The translations under genes were made by a program, and so were the position numbers. Positions 30,530-37,937 of a stretch of DNA of 64,000 nt are shown here, piece by piece. Origin of the DNA: Thiogranum sp. Lineage in GTDB: Bacteria; Pseudomonadota; Gammaproteobacteria; DSM-19610. The first letter of the stretch is position 1. Each line of letters opens with the position of its first letter. The notes under the pieces were generated by a model, which saw only the letters and a list, made by a program, of their open reading frames with translations, was not told the origin of the DNA and ran no database searches. Where the stretch lies: NCBI GenBank assembly GCA_024102665.1, contig JAGFJP010000152.1, positions 22,968-86,967 on the forward strand, in the 5' to 3' direction.

Positions 30530-32035
30530 ATGATGTACCCCTCCCGTTTCCAGATTTTTGCCTATTACCTGCTCAGTGTGCTGGTGCTGAGCATATTCGC
30601 CTTCCGCAGCCCTTCGCATTACCAGGGGTACCCGCAATACTACATTATCCTGTTGATCGCGCTGCCGTATTTCGTTTCCGGCGTCGCCCGGACCCTGCTT
30701 GAGCCGGCGCTCGTGCTGAGTGTTTCGCCGCTCGAGCGCTCGCGTCGGCAGCTTTACCTCGACCTTGGCCTGTTCGCACTCGTCGCGCTGGTTCTTCTGG
30801 CGTTCGAGTTTTTCGTCTACAGGCACCCTGTGTATACGGCGTTGAAAACCGGCATCTGGGTGTTCGTCATCGGTTACTTCGCCAGCATTGACAGTTCGCT
30901 ACACCGCGTGCGGTCCAGCCACGACGGCCACAGCGATACCTCCGCGCTGAACAGCAGGGCGCTGCCGGTATCGCAGAAACTGAGCCTGTTTCTGAGCACC
31001 ACGGTGCTCCTGGTGGTCAGCACAATGGCGATCAGTGCCTATGGCTATATCAATATCGATTCCTCCCTGCCGTCCGCAGCGGTCGGCCGCATCGAGCAGG
31101 AGTTCATTGTCGAGATGATGTTCATTCTGGGCATCATTATTACGCTGACCACCCGTGTCATCGTCTCCTGGTCCACCAATCTGCAGACCATGTTCGAGAC
31201 GCAGATAGACATGCTGAAAAACGTTCAGGAGGGGGCTCTGGACAAACACGTTCCGGTGCTGACCCAGGACGAGTTCGGCATCATCGCGCAACAGACCAAT
31301 CTGATCATCGATCAACTGCGCGAAAAGAGCAGGATACAGAAAACACTGGAACAGGTGGTCAGCCCGCATATCATGCACCGGTTGCTGGCCGCCCGCGAGG
31401 GTAAGGTCAGAGAGGCCCAGGAACTGGACCTCGCCATCCTGTTTTGCGATCTGCGCGAGTTCACCAGTTACGCGGAAAACAAGCCGCCGGATGAAGTCAT
31501 CATGTTCCTCAACGCGTACTTCACCAAGCTTGCCGATGTCGTCGCTGAACACAATGGCATCGTCAACAAGTTCATTGGCGATGCGATCCTCGCCGTGTTC
31601 GGTGTCGACGGCAACCCGGATTACGCCAGAAACGCCGTTGAAGCCGCGCTGGACATACTCATGCACTCCAGCTCCGCGGTCATGCGCGACGGCACACGGT
31701 TCGACATCGGTATCGGCATCAACTGCGGCCGAGCGGCCGCCGGCACGATCGGATCAAGCGAGCGCTTCGAGTACACCTTTATCGGTGACTCGGTCAACAT
31801 CGCCAGCCGCCTGGACGGACTGAGCAAGCGGCTGGGGTATCGCATTGTGACGTCCGCCGATGTCTACGCGAAAATCCCGGAAGGTCACAAAGCGATATTC
31901 GACGACCTGGGAAAACATCAGATCCGCGGCAAGGCGCAGCCGGTGCACCTGTACGGGGCGATGCAGGAAGGTGAAAAGCTCGACGGCGAAAATATTCTGA
32001 GGTTCAGCGCGGCGGTCCGTTCAGGACCCGCCTAG
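30530..32035 (+). CDS. Membrane class III adenylate cyclase with HAMP-like linker
   Basis: 501 residues. About six hydrophobic helices in the first 215 residues, then a HAMP-like linker (~215-265), then a class III cyclase catalytic domain (~298-470). Metal-binding Asp307 (FCDLREFT) and Asp351 (KFIGDAILAVFG) are present, with substrate Lys347 and the GDSVNIASRLD region carrying the transition-state Asn and Arg. It should make cAMP from ATP. The end overlaps the convergent HD-GYP gene by 15 bases. Confidence 0.9.
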   Translation: MMYPSRFQIFAYYLLSVLVLSIFAFRSPSHYQGYPQYYIILLIALPYFVSGVARTLLEPALVLSVSPLERSRRQLYLDLGLFALVALVLLAFEFFVYRHPVYTALKTGIWVFVIGYFASIDSSLHRVRSSHDGHSDTSALNSRALPVSQKLSLFLSTTVLLVVSTMAISAYGYINIDSSLPSAAVGRIEQEFIVEMMFILGIIITLTTRVIVSWSTNLQTMFETQIDMLKNVQEGALDKHVPVLTQDEFGIIAQQTNLIIDQLREKSRIQKTLEQVVSPHIMHRLLAAREGKVREAQELDLAILFCDLREFTSYAENKPPDEVIMFLNAYFTKLADVVAEHNGIVNKFIGDAILAVFGVDGNPDYARNAVEAALDILMHSSSAVMRDGTRFDIGIGINCGRAAAGTIGSSERFEYTFIGDSVNIASRLDGLSKRLGYRIVTSADVYAKIPEGHKAIFDDLGKHQIRGKAQPVHLYGAMQEGEKLDGENILRFSAAVRSGPA

Positions 32036-33265
32036 TTCCCGCAGCACAAAGCTGCGCACATCGATGTCATAGGCTTGCGGGTCGACCAGCCGTTTCACTT
32101 CATAGGCGTTGTCATCACCACCTTTGGCCCGGAACAGGGCGAGGTTCATGGTTTTCGGCGGTTCCACCGGTTTTCGGCGTGCATCCAGAATCAGCATGAC
32201 CTTGGGAAACAGGCGCGCATCCGGCTGTGAGGAAATGACGATGCCGATATGTCCGGAACGCAGTTCCACCGTGCTGCCGATGGGGTAGATGCCGATGCAC
32301 TGGATGAACTTCTCGACCAGCAGCGCGTCGAACAGTCCCTCGCGCCATGAATAGATATACTTGAGCGCCACATCGAGGCCGATTTTATCTCTGCCGTGAA
32401 CGCCGCTGGTGACGCTGTCATAGGTGTCAACGAGGGAAACAATGCGGGTGCAGATGTCCAGTTGTGAATTCTTGAGCTTGCCGGGATAGCCGCTGCCGTC
32501 CGCGCGTTCGTGATGATCGCGGGCGATGGCGATCACCCGCTCGGGTACGCCCTCGAGCTTTTTCATGATCATCGCGCCGATGCGGGTGTGGCTCTGCAGC
32601 AGGGCGCGGTCTTCCTCGGAAAGATCGTCGCTGTCGCTCAACAGCTTGTCGGGTAACTTGGTCTCGCCGATGTCATGGAGCAGGGCCCCCATGCCCAGCT
32701 CCACCAGCGTGGTCTTGTCGAGACCGAGGTAACGGCCAAAGGAAATGGACAACGTACAGACAGTCAGGGCGTGCGCGACCAGCGCGTCGCTCTTCTCGGT
32801 CAGGCAGCTGAGAAGTATCAGCGCGTCGGGATTGCGCAGGATGCTGTCGACCATTTCGGTGACTGCGAGACGCGTTTCCGCGACATCCAGGCTCTTGCCC
32901 ATGCGCACGTCGTTGAACAGTGCGCTGGCCACTTCATGGGCGCGCCGGTGAATGTTCCTGGCAACCGGATACTCGTCTTCGAAGTTGCTGCGGTAGGGCT
33001 CGGCGGACTTGACGATACCGGCAGTCTCCTGCTCCGCCTCGCGGCTGGCCGCGCTGCTGTTAGCAGCCGGCGCTTCCGGTACAGCGATGGTGCTTTTCTC
33101 GGTATCGACAAACACGAAGTCGCAGAGCTTACTGATCTGCTCGAGTTCGTCGCTGTTGGTGATGCGAAAGCCCTGAAACAGGAACGGTGTATCCAGCCAT
33201 GGACGGTCCAGCTCGGATACGTACATGCCTTTTTTCAGATCGATCGGTGCAACTATAACCTTCAT
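32021..33265 (-). CDS. HD-GYP cyclic-di-GMP phosphodiesterase with DUF3391 domain
   Basis: 414 residues from the ATG at 33265. The N-terminal ~65 residues (PIDLKKGMYVSELDRPWLD, FQGFRI) are a DUF3391-type domain. The HD-GYP domain has His197-Asp198 in LLHDIGETKLPDKLL, His251-His252 and G259-Y-P261 in HHERADGSGYPG. Predicted to hydrolyse c-di-GMP in the cytoplasm. It lies tail-to-tail with the cAMP-forming cyclase. The 163-base gap to cbbR contains nothing recognisable. Confidence 0.92.
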   Translation of the reverse strand: MKVIVAPIDLKKGMYVSELDRPWLDTPFLFQGFRITNSDELEQISKLCDFVFVDTEKSTIAVPEAPAANSSAASREAEQETAGIVKSAEPYRSNFEDEYPVARNIHRRAHEVASALFNDVRMGKSLDVAETRLAVTEMVDSILRNPDALILLSCLTEKSDALVAHALTVCTLSISFGRYLGLDKTTLVELGMGALLHDIGETKLPDKLLSDSDDLSEEDRALLQSHTRIGAMIMKKLEGVPERVIAIARDHHERADGSGYPGKLKNSQLDICTRIVSLVDTYDSVTSGVHGRDKIGLDVALKYIYSWREGLFDALLVEKFIQCIGIYPIGSTVELRSGHIGIVISSQPDARLFPKVMLILDARRKPVEPPKTMNLALFRAKGGDDNAYEVKRLVDPQAYDIDVRSFVLRELGGS

Positions 33266-33428
33266 GCTGTCTCTTGCAGGCGACACATATGTCTATGATT
33301 TGAAATATAAATTCGGCCGCATCCGGCAAAGGTTTAGCGGCGCCGGCAACAGTTGCAGGAAAAACGAGGCCTTGCGTTCGAATCCGGTAAACGCCGGCTC
33401 AAATGACACCAGTCAGCAAACAAGCGCG

Positions 33429-34427
33429 TTACCCTGCGCCGCGTCGGGTACGGGGCCGTCGATTGGCGCCTGCCTGTGCAGGGACACGGTCCTTCTTCTG
33501 CTGCCGCAAAGCGGGGATGGTCTTGTTGCCGGGGTCGAAGTGCGAGATCAGAAATGTTCGAAATGCCGTTGCCGCGGGTGTCAGGAACTTTTTCTGCGCG
33601 CAGACGACATACCACTTGCGCTCGAGCGGGAACCCTTTGACATCGAGTAAAGCGAGCTCGCCATTGGCCAGCTCGCTTAATACTGTGTTCCTGGAGACAA
33701 CGGATATCCCGAGTTGCGCTGCGACCGTCTGCTTGATGGCTTCGTTGCTGCCCATTTCCATCCATATCCTGAGTTGCGTTCTGTGACGCCGGAAAAAGTC
33801 TTCACATGCGAGGCGTGTGCCGGATCCCTCCTCTCGTGCGATAAAGGACTCGTTCGCCAGGCGGGCCGGCGCAATAGCGGTTTCTCCGACCAGCGGATGG
33901 TCGGGGTGGGCGATCACCACCGCCGGGTTGGGGGCGAAAGGTATTGCGTGAACCTTTGCGCTCGCGGGTGGTTCGCCCAGGATATACAGATCATCATCAT
34001 TTATCGCGAGGCGTTCCAGGAGGGCTTTTCTGTTGCCGACAAACAACGACACATCAATCCCGGGATGTTGTTTCGAAAACTCGCCAAGCAGTCGAGGAAC
34101 AAAGTATTTCGCGGTGGTAAGGATAGACACCCTCAACACCCCTTTCTCCATACCCTGATACGTCATCAATTCCTGTGAAAGTTGCTCCAGCCGATCGAAC
34201 AGGTCGTGGCAGGCGACTGCCACGATCTTTCCCGCCTCGGTGAGGTAGAGCTGTTTTCCGATCTGCTCCAGCAGAGGCAGGCCGACGGTTTCGGATAATT
34301 GCTTGACCTGAATCGAGATCGCCGGGGGTGTCAGGTTCAGCGCCTCGGCAGTGCGCGCGACGTTCATGTGACGCGCCAGGCTATCGAAAATCTTCAACTG
34401 ATGGAGGGTGGCATGACGTATCGGCAT
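33429..34427 (-). CDS. cbbR: LysR-type regulator of CO2-fixation genes, CbbR
   Basis: 332 residues. Winged helix-turn-helix at about 5-65 (LKIFDSLARHMNVARTAEAL, PPAISIQVKQLSETVGLPLL), then the two-lobed effector domain (LRVSILTTAKYFVPRLL, GSGTRLACEDFF). The C-terminal ~30 residues are Arg/Gln-rich and variable. Placement beside and divergent from the RuBisCO/carboxysome genes supports CbbR. It probably senses RuBP, NADPH or related metabolites as CbbR does elsewhere, and binds the repeated motif at 34446 and 35894. Confidence 0.88.
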   Translation of the reverse strand: MPIRHATLHQLKIFDSLARHMNVARTAEALNLTPPAISIQVKQLSETVGLPLLEQIGKQLYLTEAGKIVAVACHDLFDRLEQLSQELMTYQGMEKGVLRVSILTTAKYFVPRLLGEFSKQHPGIDVSLFVGNRKALLERLAINDDDLYILGEPPASAKVHAIPFAPNPAVVIAHPDHPLVGETAIAPARLANESFIAREEGSGTRLACEDFFRRHRTQLRIWMEMGSNEAIKQTVAAQLGISVVSRNTVLSELANGELALLDVKGFPLERKWYVVCAQKKFLTPAATAFRTFLISHFDPGNKTIPALRQQKKDRVPAQAGANRRPRTRRGAG

Positions 34428-34445
34428 GAGTTGACGCCTAAATGC

Positions 34446-34488
34446 AAGTTAAAGAACAGCGTAAAAAGAATTAACTGTTATTAAATAA
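34446..34488 (+). promoter_or_regulatory. Probable CbbR operator, copy 1
   Basis: A 43-bp AT-rich block matching the block before cbbL at 35 of 43 positions. Shared cores are TTAAAG, GCGTAA and ATTAACTGTT-N-TTAAATAA. It lies 19 bases from the cbbR start codon and about 110 before the gene at 34600, so it can control both directions, the usual LysR arrangement. Confidence 0.7.
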
Positions 34489-34599
34489 TGACCCTGACCA
34501 GAATGCAAGGTGTGCCCCTGATGCAAGGGCACGCGGCAAGGGTCCATGGTCAGGGCGCATATGCAGCGCATCGATTCCGCAAGGGCGAGGTGATGGTTG

Positions 34600-35730
34600 A
34601 TGAAGAATTCTCCCCCGGGGCACACAGCACTCACGGATAATGCATTTACCCGTTTTCTGCACGAGTCTGTGGCAATGGATTACTCCGAGTTCGCGCCACG
34701 CTTGTACAACTTCTGCAAACAGTCCGGGTTGCGGCGCGGTCACTGGCGTCTGGTTAGCGCATTCTGTCCTTCTGAAGACCAGGGATATCCACTGCTTGCC
34801 CTGACAAAGCATTTCGGCTGTTTCCCTGTCGATACGGGTTCACCAAGCGGAGTGATGCGCTACGCCGCAATGCCGGAAGATCATGACATGGACCTGGTGA
34901 TTGTACAGGCGAGCCATGTGCGAGCCGTTGACCGATCCATGGTGCATCACGATGGTGGCGGAATGGCGCGAATCAGTACTCAGCGATCGCGTGACTGCCC
35001 CTACCTGCATCAGGCATTGCAGTGGTATCAGAACGAGTATCGAGTCGCCCGGAACAGCATCTCTTTAAAGAAGCATGACGACAGTTATGTGGTGATCATC
35101 GCCAATCACCTTCTGGACGACGGGCGCAAGGAAGGACTGTTTCTGCATATGGACAAGCTGCTGCGCCACGATGCGGAAGGGCGTCCGCTGGTGATAGATC
35201 GATACAGTACAACAACGGTCATAGCGGCTTCCGACAACCTGATCTCCCGCGCGAGCGCAGCCTGCCTCGGGGAAGATGAAGTCAGATTCATTGACCGGAA
35301 TCTGGACGCTGATCTGTTCTTTTTCAAACGAGACACCGGCGCTATGCCAGAACAGGAGCGCAATCGCATCGATGCATTGAACGACTGGATGCCGCAAATC
35401 ATCACCTCCTCATGGCCCGCACTGGCACTGGCAAAAGCGAGCATACAGATAGAATTCGATCGCACCTTTCGAATCCTGGCCAGGGACGAAAAATACCGCG
35501 GCAGAAATATCGTCTATATCGGCGCGTTTCATCAAGACGCCGTAACGGTTTCTGATCGCGCAATCACTCCGACTCTGGTTGTTCCCTGGGCGGCTTACGT
35601 TCGCCACAGCGATGGGCGACAAAGAGTCCTCGAACAGCCTGAACTGGTGGAGCATCTGAAACGCAGTTCGCCGGTCAATCCCGAAGAAATCGATCTGGAT
35701 GCCGCCTTGCACGGCATTACAACTGCGTAA
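34600..35730 (+). CDS. Unrecognised protein in the CbbR regulon, possible carbonic-anhydrase-like
   Basis: 376 residues from the ATG at 34600 (GAGG site 9 bases upstream). Soluble, no signal peptide. I do not firmly recognise it. Cys56 (VSAFCPSED), His106 (VIVQASHVRAV) and Cys133 (SRDCPYL) occur in the order of LCIB-type beta-carbonic-anhydrase ligands, and the His-Cys spacing of 27 is close to that family; MRYAAMP and HHDGGGM fall in plausible places. Against this, the Asp-x-Arg partner expected next to the first Cys is not present. It lies between cbbR and cbbL behind a copy of the operator, so a role in CO2 fixation is likely. Confidence 0.62.
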   Translation: MKNSPPGHTALTDNAFTRFLHESVAMDYSEFAPRLYNFCKQSGLRRGHWRLVSAFCPSEDQGYPLLALTKHFGCFPVDTGSPSGVMRYAAMPEDHDMDLVIVQASHVRAVDRSMVHHDGGGMARISTQRSRDCPYLHQALQWYQNEYRVARNSISLKKHDDSYVVIIANHLLDDGRKEGLFLHMDKLLRHDAEGRPLVIDRYSTTTVIAASDNLISRASAACLGEDEVRFIDRNLDADLFFFKRDTGAMPEQERNRIDALNDWMPQIITSSWPALALAKASIQIEFDRTFRILARDEKYRGRNIVYIGAFHQDAVTVSDRAITPTLVVPWAAYVRHSDGRQRVLEQPELVEHLKRSSPVNPEEIDLDAALHGITTA

Positions 35731-36040
35731 GATTCTGCCTCGATCAAACAGCGTTAGGTTTCGCTTGACTTCGGTGTAGCCGGCCACATTGGCTTCATTG
35801 ACAGGCCAGGCGGTTCCGCGATGCCCTCGACTGCGATCATTACGATTTTCAAATTGTGAAGTGTGGCATGCCAGCCTCGGAAACAGTAAACGCAAATTAA
35901 AGGATTGCGTAATAAAGATTAACTGTTCTTAAATAAATTCCATGTCCAGAATGTCAGCCGTGTACCACGCCCTGGCGCGGCACGGGCCGCGGATTCGTGG
36001 TCAAACAGATTTGCAACTCACACTTCAGGAGAGCGAGCTG
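35731..36040 (+). promoter_or_regulatory. cbbL: cbbL control region with CbbR operator copy 2
   Basis: This 310-base region has no gene. At 35894-35936 it holds the second copy of the 43-bp motif found before the gene at 34600. Within it, TTGCGT (35905-35910) and TTAAAT (35929-35934) could be -35 and -10 with an 18-bp spacer. The leader then runs ~100 bases to AGGAGAG (36027-36033) and the cbbL ATG. The position fits activation by CbbR. Confidence 0.65.
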
Positions 36041-37453
36041 ATGGCTAAAACCTACCAGGCGGGCGTTAAAGAATACCGCGAGATGTACTGGACACCGGAC
36101 TATGTTCCGCTCGATACCGATTTGCTGGCCTGCTTCAAATGCACCGGTCAGCCGCAGGTTCCGCGCGAGGAAGTCGCGGCCGCGGTGGCCGCCGAATCCT
36201 CCACCGGGACCTGGAGTACTGTGTGGTCGGAACTGCTCACCGATCTCGAGTACTACAAGGGCCGCGCTTACCGTATTGAAGACGTGCCGGGTGACCCGGA
36301 ATCGTTTTACGCGTTCGTTGCCTATCCGATCGATCTGTTCGAGGAAGGTTCCATCGTCAACGTGCTGACCTCTCTGGTGGGCAACGTGTTCGGATTCAAG
36401 GCTCTCAGGCATCTGCGCCTGGAAGACATCCGTTTCCCCATCGCGTACATCAAGACCTGCATGGGCCCACCGAGCGGTATCCAGGTCGAGCGCGACAAGA
36501 TGAATAAATACGGTCGCCCGCTGCTCGGTGCCACCACCAAGCCGAAGCTGGGACTGTCAGCCAAGAACTACGGTCGCGCTGTGTATGAAATGCTGCGTGG
36601 CGGACTCGACTTCACCAAAGACGATGAAAACGTCAACTCCCAGCCCTTCATGCGTTGGGAGAACCGCTTCGAGTTCGTTGCCGAGGCGGTACTCAAGGCG
36701 CAGCAGGAGACCGGCGAGCGCAAGGGACATTATCTGAATGTGACCGCGCCGGACCATGAGCAGATGATCGAGCGCGCCGAGTTCGCCAAGGAACTGGGCA
36801 TGCCCATTATCATGCATGACTTCCTGACCGCCGGTTTCACCGCCAACACCGGTCTGGCGAAGTGGTGCCGCAAGAACGGCATGCTGCTGCACATCCATCG
36901 CGCCATGCACGCGGTTATCGATCGCCATCCGAAGCACGGTATCCACTTCCGGGTGCTCGCCAAGTGCCTGCGGTTGTCAGGCGGTGACCACCTGCATACC
37001 GGTACCGTGGTCGGCAAGCTGGAGGGTGATCGCGCCTCCACACTGGGGTTTGTCGATCAGTTGCGCGAGTCCTTCGTGCCCGAGGACCGTTCCCGTGGTG
37101 TGTTCTTCGATCAGGACTGGGGCTCCACACCGGGTGTTTTCGCGGTGGCGTCCGGCGGCATCCATGTCTGGCATATCCCGGCACTGGTCACCATCTTCGG
37201 CGACGACTCGGTGTTGCAGTTCGGTGGCGGTACGCAAGGGCATCCCTGGGGCAACGCTGCGGGTGCCGCGGCTAACCGCGTGGCGCTGGAGGCTTCTGTC
37301 AAGGCGCGCAACCAGGGGCGCGAGATCGAGCGCGAGGCGCGGGACATTCTCACCGAAGCGGCCAGGCACAGCCCCGAACTTGCCATTGCCATGGAGACCT
37401 GGAAAGAGATCAAGTTCGAGTTCGATACCGTGGACAAGCTGGACGTTGCGTAG
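36041..37453 (+). CDS. cbbL: Form IA RuBisCO large subunit
   Basis: 470 residues from the ATG with AGGAGAG 7 bases upstream; the frame is open further upstream but has no such site. Catalytic Lys167 (TTKPKLG) and the carbamylated Lys193 with Asp195 and Glu196 ([11 protein letters not shown]) are intact, as is loop 6 ([12 protein letters not shown]). [19 protein letters not shown] is the usual form I wording. It carboxylates RuBP inside the carboxysome. It heads the cso operon, so it belongs to the carboxysomal form IA type. Confidence 0.97.
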   Translation: MAKTYQAGVKEYREMYWTPDYVPLDTDLLACFKCTGQPQVPREEVAAAVAAESSTGTWSTVWSELLTDLEYYKGRAYRIEDVPGDPESFYAFVAYPIDLFEEGSIVNVLTSLVGNVFGFKALRHLRLEDIRFPIAYIKTCMGPPSGIQVERDKMNKYGRPLLGATTKPKLGLSAKNYGRAVYEMLRGGLDFTKDDENVNSQPFMRWENRFEFVAEAVLKAQQETGERKGHYLNVTAPDHEQMIERAEFAKELGMPIIMHDFLTAGFTANTGLAKWCRKNGMLLHIHRAMHAVIDRHPKHGIHFRVLAKCLRLSGGDHLHTGTVVGKLEGDRASTLGFVDQLRESFVPEDRSRGVFFDQDWGSTPGVFAVASGGIHVWHIPALVTIFGDDSVLQFGGGTQGHPWGNAAGAAANRVALEASVKARNQGREIEREARDILTEAARHSPELAIAMETWKEIKFEFDTVDKLDVA

Positions 37454-37506
37454 TCCGCGCATCGACCCAGAGACCCTGAAACCGAGTTACTGAAGAGGAA
37501 ACGTCG

Positions 37507-37851
37507 ATGGCAAATTTTCACAATACCGGGGACTACCAGACCAAACAATCGCTGGAAACCTTCAGCTTCCTGCCCCCGATGACACAGGAAGAGATATACG
37601 AACAGATCGCCTACGTTCTGGCGCAGGGCTGGACGCCGGCCATTGAGCATGAGCATCCGGGTGCTGCATTCAATCATTACTGGACGATGTGGAAGCTGCC
37701 GTTCTTCGGCGAGCAGGATCTCGGTCACGTCGTCGAAGAACTGGAGGCGTGCCGGCGGGCACACCCGTCGCACCTGGTGCGTCTGGTCGGGTACGACAAC
37801 TACACCCAGTGTATGGGCTCGGCTTTCGTGGTGTACGAAGGTCGCGGCTGA
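37507..37851 (+). CDS. cbbS: RuBisCO small subunit
   Basis: 114 residues, normal for carboxysomal form IA. Starts with a clear GAGGAAA site 53 bases after cbbL. Family features: [33 protein letters not shown] and [15 protein letters not shown]. Caps the L8 core. The small subunit also takes part in contacts with the N-terminal repeats of CsoS2. Confidence 0.96.
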   Translation: MANFHNTGDYQTKQSLETFSFLPPMTQEEIYEQIAYVLAQGWTPAIEHEHPGAAFNHYWTMWKLPFFGEQDLGHVVEELEACRRAHPSHLVRLVGYDNYTQCMGSAFVVYEGRG

Positions 37852-37861
37852 CGCAGCAGGT

Positions 37862-37891
37862 GGTGGCCCTGTGCCGCGTGCCAGGGTTACC
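37862..37891 (+). promoter_or_regulatory. Stem-loop between cbbS and csoS2
   Basis: GGTGGCCCTG (37862-37871) pairs over all ten positions with CAGGGTTACC (37882-37891), eight Watson-Crick and two G-U, leaving a 10-base loop. It is 10 bases after the cbbS stop. There is no T-run, so it is more likely an mRNA stabiliser or partial attenuator that keeps RuBisCO subunits in excess over shell proteins. Confidence 0.6.
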
Positions 37892-37937
37892 GCCGGGGTT
37901 GAAAACATGCATCGATATGAGATGACGGGGTTCCACG

